Origin: Reyranella sp. | Lineage (GTDB): Bacteria; Pseudomonadota; Alphaproteobacteria; Reyranellales; Reyranellaceae | Reading direction: 5' to 3' | Assembly (NCBI RefSeq): GCF_004296935.1 | Contig: NZ_SCVH01000021.1 | Location: 1-64,000 of the forward strand | DNA: 64,000 bases | Shown: one piece after another, positions 16,041 through 24,143 of the stretch | Layout of the letters: each line of letters begins with the position of its first letter | How positions within the stretch are numbered: position 1 is the first letter of the stretch | Translations under genes and position numbers: made by a program | Notes under the pieces: generated by a model | The model's input: the letters and a program-made list of their open reading frames with translations, nothing else | Told to the model about the DNA's origin: nothing | Databases searched by the model: none

Positions 16041-16798
16041 GCGATCTCTGCAATTTCGTCGCCGAGATAGGCTTGGCGGACCTCGCCATTGGCGCGGATC
16101 TCGTCGGGCGTGCCGCTGGCGATGGCGCGGCCGTAGACCAGGACGGTGATGCGGTCGGCGAGTTGGAACACGGCATCCATGTCGTGCTCGATCAGCAGCA
16201 TGGCGCGCTCGGCCTTCAGCGCGCGGAGGAAGCCGATCATGCGCTGGGATTCCTCTACGCCCATGCCTGCCATCGGTTCGTCGAGCAGCAGCAGCTTGGG
16301 ATCGCCGGCCAGCGCCATGGCGATCTCGAGCTGGCGTTGCTCGCCGTGGCTGAGGGCGGCGGCCGGCGTCTCGGCGCGCGCCCCCAATCCCACCGCCTCG
16401 AGGCCGCGGCGGGCGGGTGCGCGCAGGCGCTCGTCGCGGCGCGCATCGGCCAGGAAACGGAACGAGTGGCCGGCGTGGGCCTGGAAAGCCAGCGCGACGT
16501 TGTCGAGGGCGGTGAACTCGCGCAGCACCGAGGTGATCTGGAAGGAGCGCGCCAGCCCCAGCCGCACGCGGGCGTGGGTCGGCAGGCGCGTGACGTCGCG
16601 GCCGGCGAAATGGATGGTGCCGGCATCGGGCGTCAGGTTGCCGGTGAGCTGGCTCACCAGCGTGGTCTTGCCGGCGCCGTTGGGCCCGATCAGGGCGTGG
16701 ATCTCGCCCGGCCTGACGTCGATCGAGACCGTGTCGGTCGCGACCAGCCCGCCGAAGCGCTTGACCAGGCGGTCGGTGCTGAGCAGCGGCTCAACCAT
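16037..16798 (-). CDS. livG: Branched-chain amino acid-type ABC transporter ATP-binding protein (LivG-like)
   Basis: Walker A GPNGAGKTT (38-46), signature ALSHGEQRQLEIAMAL and Walker B LLLLDEPMAGMG identify a LivG-type ATPase; the signature reads SHGEQ rather than SGGQ, which is usual for LivG. I start at the ATG 16798 (MVEPLLSTDRLVKRFGG), overlapping the livM end by 8 bases; the ATG-less extension to 16837 lies inside livM. The protein has 253 residues. Confidence 0.88.
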   Translation of the reverse strand: MVEPLLSTDRLVKRFGGLVATDTVSIDVRPGEIHALIGPNGAGKTTLVSQLTGNLTPDAGTIHFAGRDVTRLPTHARVRLGLARSFQITSVLREFTALDNVALAFQAHAGHSFRFLADARRDERLRAPARRGLEAVGLGARAETPAAALSHGEQRQLEIAMALAGDPKLLLLDEPMAGMGVEESQRMIGFLRALKAERAMLLIEHDMDAVFQLADRITVLVYGRAIASGTPDEIRANGEVRQAYLGDEIAEIA

Positions 16799-17765
16799 GG
16801 CGGCGTCCAAACAGCGAATCAATGCCGCCGCGGGCATAGAGCGCGATCAGCACCAACATCGGGCCGAACACGATCTGCCAATACTCGCCCCAGCCCTTCT
16901 GTACGAGATTGAGGACCGGCGGCAGGGACTCCTCGAGCACGAAGAAGGCAATCGTGCCGTAGAGCGGACCGAACAGCGTGCCCATGCCGCCCAGCACGAC
17001 GATCACGATCAGATCGCCCGACTTCACCCACGACATCATCGCGGGCGAGATGTAGGCGCCTTCGTTGGCGAGCAGGATGCCGGCCAGGCCGCCGAAGGCG
17101 CCGGAGATGGTGAAGGCTGCCAGCCGATAGCGGAATACCGGGAAACCCAGTGCCGTCATGCGCAGGTCGTTTGACTTCGCGCCACGGATCACGAAGCCGA
17201 AGCGCGCGTTGGCGAAGCGGCTGCAGAACCACAGCGTGCCGCAAAGCAGCACGAAGCAGAGCCAGTAGAAGCTCGCCTTGTCGCGCATGTCGATCAGTCC
17301 GGCGAAGCGGCTGCGGCTGATGTTGAGGCCGTCGTCGGCGCCATAGGCCTCCAGCCCGACGCCGACGTAGTAGAGGAGCTGCGCGAACGCCAAGGTGATC
17401 ATGATGAAGTAGACACCGCGGGTCCGGAGAGACAGCGCACCCACCAGCGCCGCCCACAGCGCCGCCATGGCGACGCCGACCGGCCACTGGATCCAGCCCG
17501 ACGAGACGCCGTGGGCGTCGAGGATACCGACGGCATAGCCGCCGATGCCGAAGAACACCGCATGGCCGAAGCTCACCAGCCCGCCATAGCCCAGGATCAT
17601 GTTGAGGCTGACGGCGGCAATCGCCCAGATGACGATGCGTGTGCCGATTGACAGCAGGTAGCGCTGGTCGAAGGCCTGGGTGAGCAGCGGCAGGACAGCG
17701 AGCACCAGCAGGATCGCCACAGTCGCGAGGCCGCGCGGCGTGCGGAAGGCGGCCATCATGTCCAC
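16791..17765 (-). CDS. livM: Branched-chain amino acid-type ABC transporter permease (LivM-like)
   Basis: A 324-residue permease with eight to ten hydrophobic segments. SLNMILGYGGLVSFGHAVFF and IRGAKSNDLRMTALGF are LivM signatures, and ISGAFGGLAGILLANEGAYI precedes the last helices. The GTG at 17765 or the ATGs at 17759 and 17756 could start it; none has a strong ribosome site. It follows livH with a gap of 4 bases or slightly more. Confidence 0.88.
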   Translation of the reverse strand: MDMMAAFRTPRGLATVAILLVLAVLPLLTQAFDQRYLLSIGTRIVIWAIAAVSLNMILGYGGLVSFGHAVFFGIGGYAVGILDAHGVSSGWIQWPVGVAMAALWAALVGALSLRTRGVYFIMITLAFAQLLYYVGVGLEAYGADDGLNISRSRFAGLIDMRDKASFYWLCFVLLCGTLWFCSRFANARFGFVIRGAKSNDLRMTALGFPVFRYRLAAFTISGAFGGLAGILLANEGAYISPAMMSWVKSGDLIVIVVLGGMGTLFGPLYGTIAFFVLEESLPPVLNLVQKGWGEYWQIVFGPMLVLIALYARGGIDSLFGRRHG

Positions 17766-17769
17766 ACGC

Positions 17770-18684
17770 TCATGTTCTTTGACCGAACAGGCCGGTCGGC
17801 CGCCAGATCAGTACGCCCGCCATGACGACGTAGACCAGGACCTGCGAGATCGCCGGCGCCGCGCTCGAGGCTGCAGCGTTGCTCATGAAGGTCTTGAGGA
17901 AGTCGGGCAGGAAGGCGCGGCCGACGATGTCGATCTGGCCTACCACCATGGCGGCCACGAACGCACCCTTGATCGAGCCGATGCCGCCGATGACGATGAT
18001 GACGAAGGCCAGGATCAGGATGTCGTCGCCCATGCCGATCTTGACCGAGGTGAGGGGTGCGGCCATCAGGCCGGCCAGCGCCGCGAATACCGCGCCCAGG
18101 CCGAATACCAGGCTGAACAGCAGCTCGATGTTGACGCCGAGTGCGGCGATCATGCGCCGGTTGGAGGCGCCGGCGCGGATCAGCATACCGACCCGGGTGC
18201 GGGCGACCAGCCAGGCCAGCAGCACCGCCACCACGGCGCCGACCGCGATGATGGCGAAGCGGTAGGCCGGGTAGGGCACGCCGGGCAGGATGTCGACGGT
18301 GTGGCTCAGGAACTGGGGCACCGAGATGCTCTTGCCGGCCGGCCCCCAGATCACGCGCACCAGTTCGTTGAAGAACAGGATCAGGCCGAAGGTCGCCAGC
18401 ACCTGGTCGAGGTGGTCACGGGCATAGAGCCGTCGCATGACCACGGCCTCGACCACGATGCCCAGCAGGAAGGTGGCGGGCAGCGTCAGGATCGCGCCCA
18501 GCACGAAGGAGTCGGTCCAGCCGATCAGCGTCCATGCGATGTAGGCGCCCATCATGTAGAGCGAGCCGTGCGCCAGGTTGACCAGATCCATGATGCCGAA
18601 GGTCAAGGTCAGGCCGGCGGCGAGCAGGAACATCAGCAGGCCGAGTTGCACGCCGTTCAGCACCTGGAGCAGCAGATAGTCCAT
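17770..18684 (-). CDS. livH: Branched-chain amino acid-type ABC transporter permease (LivH-like)
   Basis: A 304-residue permease with the LivH opening LLLQVLNGVQLGLLMFLLAA and GLTLTFGIMDLVNLAHGSLY. The ATG at 18684 is preferred over a TTG at 18690 because GAGGG lies about 8 bases before it. A stable hairpin between this gene and the binding protein gene (18703-18728) probably lowers its expression relative to the receptor. Confidence 0.87.
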   Translation of the reverse strand: MDYLLLQVLNGVQLGLLMFLLAAGLTLTFGIMDLVNLAHGSLYMMGAYIAWTLIGWTDSFVLGAILTLPATFLLGIVVEAVVMRRLYARDHLDQVLATFGLILFFNELVRVIWGPAGKSISVPQFLSHTVDILPGVPYPAYRFAIIAVGAVVAVLLAWLVARTRVGMLIRAGASNRRMIAALGVNIELLFSLVFGLGAVFAALAGLMAAPLTSVKIGMGDDILILAFVIIVIGGIGSIKGAFVAAMVVGQIDIVGRAFLPDFLKTFMSNAAASSAAPAISQVLVYVVMAGVLIWRPTGLFGQRT

Positions 18685-18702
18685 CCCCAACCCTCAAACG
18701 AA

Positions 18703-18728
18703 ACGGGAGCGCGTCACCGCGCTCCCGT
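18703..18728 (-). terminator. Attenuator-like hairpin between livK-type receptor and livH
   Basis: ACGGGAGCGCG and CGCGCTCCCGT pair perfectly over 11 bp around a 4-base loop. On the minus strand the stem is followed by TTTCGTTTG, a partial T tract. Such hairpins after the binding-protein gene commonly stop part of the transcripts so that receptor exceeds permease; that role is inferred here. Confidence 0.7.
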
Positions 18729-18763
18729 CCATGATCACGCCCCCATATCCAATCAGGGAGGCG

Positions 18764-19939
18764 TCACTTCATCGGGCACTTGGACGCGTACGGATCGACC
18801 GCCGCCGTCACCGCGGTCGCAACGGTCTTCAGCGTCAGCATGCCCGCCGCATCCTTCACCGTGTCCTGGATGTAGAAGTTCTCGATCGGGAAGTTGTTGT
18901 TGCCGAACTTGAAGTCGCCGCGCACCGACTTGAAGTTGGCCTTCTTCATCTCGGCCCGGACCTTGTCCTTGTTCGAGAGATCGCCCTTCAGCGCCTCGGC
19001 CGCCGAGGCGATCAGCATGATCGCGTCGTAGCTCTGGGCGCCGTAGAACGACGGGTAGGTGCCGTGCTTCTTCTTGAAGTCGGCGACGTACTTCTTGTTG
19101 GCGTCGTTCGGCAGGTCGTTGACCCATTCCTGGGCGCCGAGGATGCCCAGCGCCAGGTCCTTCTGCTGCGGCAGCGTGATCGCGTCGATCGAGAACACCT
19201 GGTAGAGCGGCACCTGGCCCTTCAGGCCCGACGCGGCATACTGGGTCAGGAACTGCACGCCATGGGCGCCCGGGTAGAAGATGAAGATGCCCTCGGGCTT
19301 GGCGGCGCGGATCTTGGCGAGCTCGGCCGAGAAGTCGAGCTGGTCGGGCCACTTGGTGTAGTCCTCGCCCTTGATCTCGCCTTTGAAGGTGCGCTTGACG
19401 CCGGCCATCATGTCCTTGCCGGCGGCGTAGTTGGGGGCCATCAGGTAGAGGCTCTTGACGCCCTTCTTCTGCAGGTACTCGCCCATCGCCATCGGCGTCT
19501 GGTCGTTGTTCCACGAGGTCGAGAAGAAGTTCTTGTTGCAGAGCTCGCCCGCGATCTGTGACGGCCCGGCGTTGGCCGAGACCAGGATGGTGTCGCCCTC
19601 GTCGGTCACGGTCTTGAGCGAGGCCAGCAGCACGTTCGACCAGATGTAGCCGGTGACGAAGTTGACCTTGTCCTGTTGTACGAGCTTCTCCGACTTCTGC
19701 TTGCCGACGTCGGGCTTGAAGGTGTCGTCCTCGTAGACGATCTCGAACGGCTTGCCGCCCATCTTGCCGCCAAGATGCTCCTTGGCGAGTTCGGCGGAGC
19801 GCCGCATGTCCTCGCCGATGGCGGCCTGCGGGCCGGAGAAGGTGCTGACGAAGCCGATCTTGATCGGGCTCTGCGCCATTGCCGGCAGGCCGAGTGCCAG
19901 GGCCATAATTGTTGTGGGCCCAAACAATCTGATCTTCAT
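18764..19939 (-). CDS. livK: ABC transporter substrate-binding protein, LivK-like (branched-chain/aromatic type)
   Basis: A periplasmic receptor of 391 residues with signal peptide MKIRLFGPTTIMALALGLPA ending at AMA. The mature protein starts SPIKIGFVSTFSGPQAAIGE, the type I periplasmic-binding fold of LivK relatives, and continues with VSANAGPSQIAGELCNKNFF and MAPNYAAGKDMMAG. Residue content does not fix the ligand. Because benzoate-CoA ligase is the next gene upstream on the same strand, an aromatic acid is a reasonable candidate, but leucine-type amino acids remain possible. Confidence 0.88.
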   Translation of the reverse strand: MKIRLFGPTTIMALALGLPAMAQSPIKIGFVSTFSGPQAAIGEDMRRSAELAKEHLGGKMGGKPFEIVYEDDTFKPDVGKQKSEKLVQQDKVNFVTGYIWSNVLLASLKTVTDEGDTILVSANAGPSQIAGELCNKNFFSTSWNNDQTPMAMGEYLQKKGVKSLYLMAPNYAAGKDMMAGVKRTFKGEIKGEDYTKWPDQLDFSAELAKIRAAKPEGIFIFYPGAHGVQFLTQYAASGLKGQVPLYQVFSIDAITLPQQKDLALGILGAQEWVNDLPNDANKKYVADFKKKHGTYPSFYGAQSYDAIMLIASAAEALKGDLSNKDKVRAEMKKANFKSVRGDFKFGNNNFPIENFYIQDTVKDAAGMLTLKTVATAVTAAVDPYASKCPMK

Positions 19940-19989
19940 TGGTCGCTCTCCCTGTTTCCCTGGACGCTATAAGAGCGGAAAATACCGCC

Positions 19990-21540
19990 TCACGCACGCA
20001 ATTTGAAGCGCTGGATCTTGCCGGTCGCGGTCTTGGGCAGCTCGGGCAGATATTCGACCCAGCGCGGGTATTTGTAGGGCGCCAGGGTCTTCTTGCAGAG
20101 CGCCATCAGCGCCTCGGTGAGCGCGGCGTCGCCGCTGCCCGCCTGCTTCAGGACGACGATCGCCTTGGGTTTTATCAGTTCGGCCTCGTCGGCATGGCCC
20201 ACGACCGCGGCCTCGAGCACGGCGGGGTGGCCGATCAGGCAGTTCTCGATCTCCACGGGCGAGCACCAGATGCCGCCCACCTTCAGCATGTCGTCGCTGC
20301 GGCCCTCGTAGATGTAATATCCATCCTCATCTTCTCGGTACGTGTCGCCGGTGTTGAGCCAGCCGTCGACCATCGTCTCCGCCGTTTTCTCCGGCTTGTT
20401 CCAGTAATATTTCGCGGCCGACTCGGCTTTCAGCCACAGCGCGCCGCTCTCGCCCCGGGCCACCGGCTTGGCGTTCTCGTCGAGGATGCGCGCCTCGTAG
20501 CCCGGCACCGGCTTGCCGCTGGTGCCCGGCCGGTAATCGTCGAGCCTGTTGCCGATGAAGATGTGCAGCGCCTCGGTCGAACCGATGCCGTCCAGGATCA
20601 CCGTGCCGGTCCTTTCCTTCCAGCGCCGGAACATGTCGGCCGGCAGCGCCTCGCCCGCCGAGACACAGGCCCGCACCGACGACAGATCGCGCGGCCTGGT
20701 CTCGAGGGCGGCGAGTTGCGCGGCATAGAGCGTCGGCACGCCGTAATAGAGCGTCGGCCTGAAGCGCTCGATGTTGTCGAAGGTCGTGTCCGGCGTCGGC
20801 CGCCGATCGTCGAGCACGGCCGTGCTGCCGGTCCACAGCGGGAAGGTCATGCCGTTGCCGAGGCCGTAGGCGAAGAAGAGTTTTGCCGCCGAGTAGCTGA
20901 CGTCGTCTTCCATGACGCCCAGCACGCGCGCGCCATAGAGCTCGCTGGTCACCACCATGTCGCGCTGGGCATGGACCGCGCCTTTTGGCCGGCCGGTCGA
21001 GCCCGAGGAATAGAGCCAGAAGCAGTCCTGAGTCGGCGCCGCCAGCCGCGGCTCCAGCTCGTCGGACGCCTTCGCCATCTCGGCCAGGAACGCATCGACG
21101 GTGAGCGCCCTGGCCGGCATCTGTTTCAGCGCCGGTTCGATCTCGCCCGCGAATTCCGTCGAATAGACCACCAGCGCCGCGTCCGAATCCTCGATCATGT
21201 AGGCATAGTCGGGTGCCCGCAGCAGCGTGTTGGGCGGCACCGGCACGATGCCGGCTTTTATGGCGCCCCAGAAGAGATAGAAGAACGCCGGGCAATCCTT
21301 CACCACCATCAGCAGCCGGTCGCCGGACTTCAGCCCGAGGCCCAGCAGCGCATTACCGGTGCGGTTCACGCGCTCGGCGAGTTGGGCGTAGGTCACCGTC
21401 TCCTGTGCCATGCGGATCGCGGCCTTTGCACCCCTGCCTTCACCGACGTGTCGGTCGATGAACGGCACCGCGACGTTGAAGCGCGCGGGCAGGACGACCT
21501 TGTGGTCGGAGGAGAAGGAGATGCCGGACGGAAGCGCCAT
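19990..21540 (-). CDS. Benzoate-CoA ligase family protein
   Basis: An adenylate-forming ligase of 516 residues. The AMP-binding P-loop is LYSSGSTGRPKG (about 177-187), the A5-type motif is DGIGSTEALHIFIG, then WLNTGDTY and YEGRSDDMLKVGG, with the catalytic Lys near the end in PKTATGKIQRFKLRA. The FNVAVPFIDRHV opening and SAAKLFFAYGLGNGMTFPL are typical of benzoate/4-hydroxybenzoate-CoA ligases. It converts an aromatic acid, CoA and ATP to the acyl-CoA used by BoxB. The ATG at 21540 is used; an upstream TTG at 21582 is possible. The LIV-type importer follows about 50 bases downstream. Confidence 0.85.
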   Translation of the reverse strand: MALPSGISFSSDHKVVLPARFNVAVPFIDRHVGEGRGAKAAIRMAQETVTYAQLAERVNRTGNALLGLGLKSGDRLLMVVKDCPAFFYLFWGAIKAGIVPVPPNTLLRAPDYAYMIEDSDAALVVYSTEFAGEIEPALKQMPARALTVDAFLAEMAKASDELEPRLAAPTQDCFWLYSSGSTGRPKGAVHAQRDMVVTSELYGARVLGVMEDDVSYSAAKLFFAYGLGNGMTFPLWTGSTAVLDDRRPTPDTTFDNIERFRPTLYYGVPTLYAAQLAALETRPRDLSSVRACVSAGEALPADMFRRWKERTGTVILDGIGSTEALHIFIGNRLDDYRPGTSGKPVPGYEARILDENAKPVARGESGALWLKAESAAKYYWNKPEKTAETMVDGWLNTGDTYREDEDGYYIYEGRSDDMLKVGGIWCSPVEIENCLIGHPAVLEAAVVGHADEAELIKPKAIVVLKQAGSGDAALTEALMALCKKTLAPYKYPRWVEYLPELPKTATGKIQRFKLRA

Positions 21541-21600
21541 GACGGGACCCGGAAGGAATTGCAGGGTCTTCCTGTAGCCCAAGCCGGTGGCGAAAGGGAG

Positions 21601-22161
21601 CTACCTGGGCGGTATTTCCGGGCGAACCGGCGGACGCGGCGCGGCACGGGCGGCGGCCTCGTCCCGGAGATGGGCGTAGTGCCGGTTGAGCTGGACCGCC
21701 AACGCCAGCGCGCGGCCCTGCATCGCCGCGGCGCAGATCATGGCCACCAGCGCCGCGCCGTAGCGGGCGGGCGCCAGCGCCTCCACCGTGCGCGCGCCCA
21801 GGATTTCCACCAGGGTGGCGCCCGCCACCAGGACGGCGACCCAGAGCAGCACGAACCGGGCGGCCCGCGACATGACCACCTTGGGGCGGTAGAGGTCGTG
21901 CTCGATGCGCATCATGGAGCCACGCACCACGCCTGCGCCAAGGCCCAGCACCAGGGCCATGACGAAGGTCCAGCCCGGCTGCCGGGCGGAAACGATCTGG
22001 ATCAGGGCAAGGCCCAGCGCCACGCCGAGCCCGAGTGCCGGCGGGACGAGCAGGCGCCACTGCGAAATGTAGAGCCGGCGCACCTCGCGCCAGGCGAGGT
22101 AGACGCCGCCGGCGGCCATGAGGGCCAGCACGATATGTAACAGGGTGAGTTTGGAGATCAC
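21601..22161 (-). CDS. Hypothetical integral membrane protein
   Basis: Not recognised. The 186-residue product is mostly hydrophobic, with about five membrane segments (near residues 4-22, 34-53, 62-78, 99-118 and 133-150), charged loops such as RIEHDLYRPK, and a Pro/Arg-rich tail. GAGGA lies 7 bases before the GTG start at 22161. It sits 60 bases upstream of the benzoate-CoA ligase on the same strand and downstream of a Bug receptor, so cotranscription with either is plausible. Confidence 0.65.
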   Translation of the reverse strand: MISKLTLLHIVLALMAAGGVYLAWREVRRLYISQWRLLVPPALGLGVALGLALIQIVSARQPGWTFVMALVLGLGAGVVRGSMMRIEHDLYRPKVVMSRAARFVLLWVAVLVAGATLVEILGARTVEALAPARYGAALVAMICAAAMQGRALALAVQLNRHYAHLRDEAAARAAPRPPVRPEIPPR

Positions 22162-22217
22162 GCGGCCGTCCTCTACGTCAATTCGCGGCCGCCCGAAACC
22201 TCTCCGGAGTGAAACCT

Positions 22218-23180
22218 CTAGAGTTTCGCTCCCGAGGCTTTCACCGGTGCCTGGAAAGCCTTTACCTGCGCTGCCACGAAGGCGGTGAACTCGGCCGAAC
22301 TCATAGGCTTGGTGACGAACCCGAGGTCGCCCAGCCGCTCGACGATTTTCGGATCGGCCAGCACCTCGGCCATCGCCTTGTGCAGCTTCTCCTGCGCACC
22401 GGCCGGGAATCCGGCCGGTGCCGACAGTCCGACGAAGTTCTCGGCCACCAGCTTGGGGTAGCCCAGCTCCGTCACCAGCGGCACGTCGGGCGCCGAGGGC
22501 GCCTTCTGCGTCGAGGTCAGCGCCAGCATGCGGAGCTTGCCGTCCTTGGCCAGCGGCAGCACTTCGGTCAGCGTCACCACGGCGAAGTCGAGCTGGCCCG
22601 CCATCATGTCCTGGAACATCGGCGCCGCCCCGCGATAGCCGATGTGCTCCATGCTGAGGCCGAGTTCGGCCTTGAACATCTCGCCGATGATGTGGCCGAT
22701 AGAGCCTTGGCCGCCCGAGCCGAACGGCACCGGCTTGCCCTGGCCTTTGATCCAGGCGATCAGCTCCTTCATGTCCTTGGCCGGCACCGCCGGGCGCACC
22801 ACGAAGGCGTTGGCCACGGAGCCGATATAGAAGACGTGCACGAAATCCTTCAGCGGATCGTAGGGCGGTTTGTCGAACAGGTAGGGCGCGATCGAGATCG
22901 GCGCGCTGTTCGACAGCATCAGCGTGTGGTCGTCCTTGGCCGCCAGCACCGCATTGGCACCGATGGTGGTGCCGCCGCCCGGCTTGTTGTCGATCACCAC
23001 CGACTGGCCGAGCTTTTCCGACAAAGGCCCCGAGATCACCCGCGCCGCCGCATCGGAGGCACCGCCCGGCGGGAAGGTGACGATGATCTTTACTGGCCGT
23101 GCCGGCCACTGCTGCGCCGAGGCGCCGCCGCCCAAGGCGGCAAGGGCGGTCATGCCCAGCAAAGTGCGTCGTGCGATCAT
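22218..23180 (-). CDS. Bug-family (tripartite tricarboxylate transporter) substrate-binding protein
   Basis: A 320-residue Bug receptor. It has a Tat-like or Sec signal (MIARRTLLGMTALAALGGG, ASA), then WPARPVKIIVTFPPGGASDA, the first Bug ligand loop, VIDNKPGGGTTIGA, the second, and IGYRGAAPMFQDMMAGQ. The ATG at 23180 has GGGGG about 5 bases upstream; the frame opening at 23207 adds nine residues with no signal character. No TctA or TctB permease is nearby, as is common for these receptors. Ligand unknown; carboxylates or amides are typical. Confidence 0.87.
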   Translation of the reverse strand: MIARRTLLGMTALAALGGGASAQQWPARPVKIIVTFPPGGASDAAARVISGPLSEKLGQSVVIDNKPGGGTTIGANAVLAAKDDHTLMLSNSAPISIAPYLFDKPPYDPLKDFVHVFYIGSVANAFVVRPAVPAKDMKELIAWIKGQGKPVPFGSGGQGSIGHIIGEMFKAELGLSMEHIGYRGAAPMFQDMMAGQLDFAVVTLTEVLPLAKDGKLRMLALTSTQKAPSAPDVPLVTELGYPKLVAENFVGLSAPAGFPAGAQEKLHKAMAEVLADPKIVERLGDLGFVTKPMSSAEFTAFVAAQVKAFQAPVKASGAKL

Positions 23181-23238
23181 GTTTTCCCCCGTGACTTGCT
23201 TCTTCATCCTCCGACGCCAAGCAATCGGCGTGCCTCCC

Positions 23239-23595
23239 TCAGGCCCCGCCGCGGAAAAGCGAGAAGCCCCAAGGGGTCATTTTCAACGGCAGGTGATAGT
23301 GCTGCGCGAGGTCGGCGACGCCGAAGCGATAGGGCACGCTCTCGAGGAAGGCCGGCGTCGGCACGGGCACGCCCTGCGCGCGATACCAGTCGCCGACATG
23401 GAAAATGGCCTCATAGATCCCGGTCGCCACCAGCCCCTCGCCGCGCACCGTCGGATGGTCGAATGCGCCCGAGGCGCCAATCGCGCCCGACGCCAGCAGC
23501 TTGCCGTCAGGGCCGCACAGCTCGACGCGCAGCCCGGCGGCGGCGATGCCACGGGAGACGTCGAAGACGTGGATGGAGATGCCGCCAGGGTTCAT
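23239..23595 (-). CDS. Transthyretin-like protein, divergent 5-hydroxyisourate hydrolase homologue
   Basis: The 118-residue chain follows the hydroxyisourate hydrolase fold: ISIHVFDVSRGIAAAGLRVE at the start and HYHLPLKMTPWGFSLFRGG at the end. The first His and the HYH motif are kept, but the TDxxGR arginine region reads GASGAFDHPTVRG and the signature YRGS tail has become FRGGA. The canonical form is present elsewhere in the window, fused, at 34946-35827. It may act on another lactam or imide, or be inactive. It lies 58 bases upstream of a Bug receptor on the same strand, so a link to uptake of its substrate is possible. Confidence 0.75.
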   Translation of the reverse strand: MNPGGISIHVFDVSRGIAAAGLRVELCGPDGKLLASGAIGASGAFDHPTVRGEGLVATGIYEAIFHVGDWYRAQGVPVPTPAFLESVPYRFGVADLAQHYHLPLKMTPWGFSLFRGGA

Positions 23596-23801
23596 TTCAA
23601 TGGTCTATTCCGTGGTCTCGCGGGTGACAACCGCCGCGAGGCCAATGACGCCGGGTCCTGGCGGACTGGCCTGGGACAACGTTGCCCCCGTTTGACCGCG
23701 GGCTCGGGAACCGGTAGGGCCGCTATACGTAGATAACCGGGGGCACGCGTCGCGTGTCGCCGCACTTAACTTACGCTCTCTTACTTACCAGGATACAGAA
23801 A

Positions 23802-24002
23802 ATGGCTACAGGCACGGTCAAGTGGTTCAACGCCACCAAGGGTTTCGGTTTCATTCAGCCCGATGGCGGCGGCAAGGACGTGTTCGTCCACATCAGCGCC
23901 GTCGAGCGCGCGGGTCTCAACGGCCTCAATGAAGGCCAGAAGATCACCTACGAAGTCCAGCAGGACCGCGGCAAGGATGCCGCCGTGAACCTGAAGGCCT
24001 AA
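23802..24002 (+). CDS. Cold-shock domain protein (CspA family)
   Basis: A 66-residue single cold-shock domain with RNP1 KGFGFIQP and RNP2 VFVHIS, starting [14 protein letters not shown]. These proteins bind single-stranded RNA or DNA and unfold mRNA secondary structure. AGGA is 9 bases before the ATG at 23802; an in-frame upstream start at 23754 adds residues absent from the family. A long leader (about 200 bases without a gene from 23596) and an intrinsic terminator frame it as a single-gene unit. Confidence 0.95.
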   Translation: MATGTVKWFNATKGFGFIQPDGGGKDVFVHISAVERAGLNGLNEGQKITYEVQQDRGKDAAVNLKA

Positions 24003-24030
24003 AGAGCCCAACTGGGTCGATCCGATACCT

Positions 24031-24064
24031 CCTCCCCTGCGCGAGCGCGGGGGAGGGGCTTTAT
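24031..24064 (+). terminator. Intrinsic terminator of the cold-shock gene
   Basis: An 11-bp stem (24031-24041 with 24046-24056, one G-T pair) around CGAG is followed by GGGGCTTTAT-like sequence. It lies 28 bases past the csp stop codon. The stem is GC-rich and the T tract short, as usual in high-GC genomes. Confidence 0.75.
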
Positions 24065-24143
24065 CGCCACCGCGCAGAAGCGCCGCGGCGCCTTTCCCCC
24101 GGCCTGCCGACTGTCCTAGTCTGGTGTGGGGGAGATCATCGCC

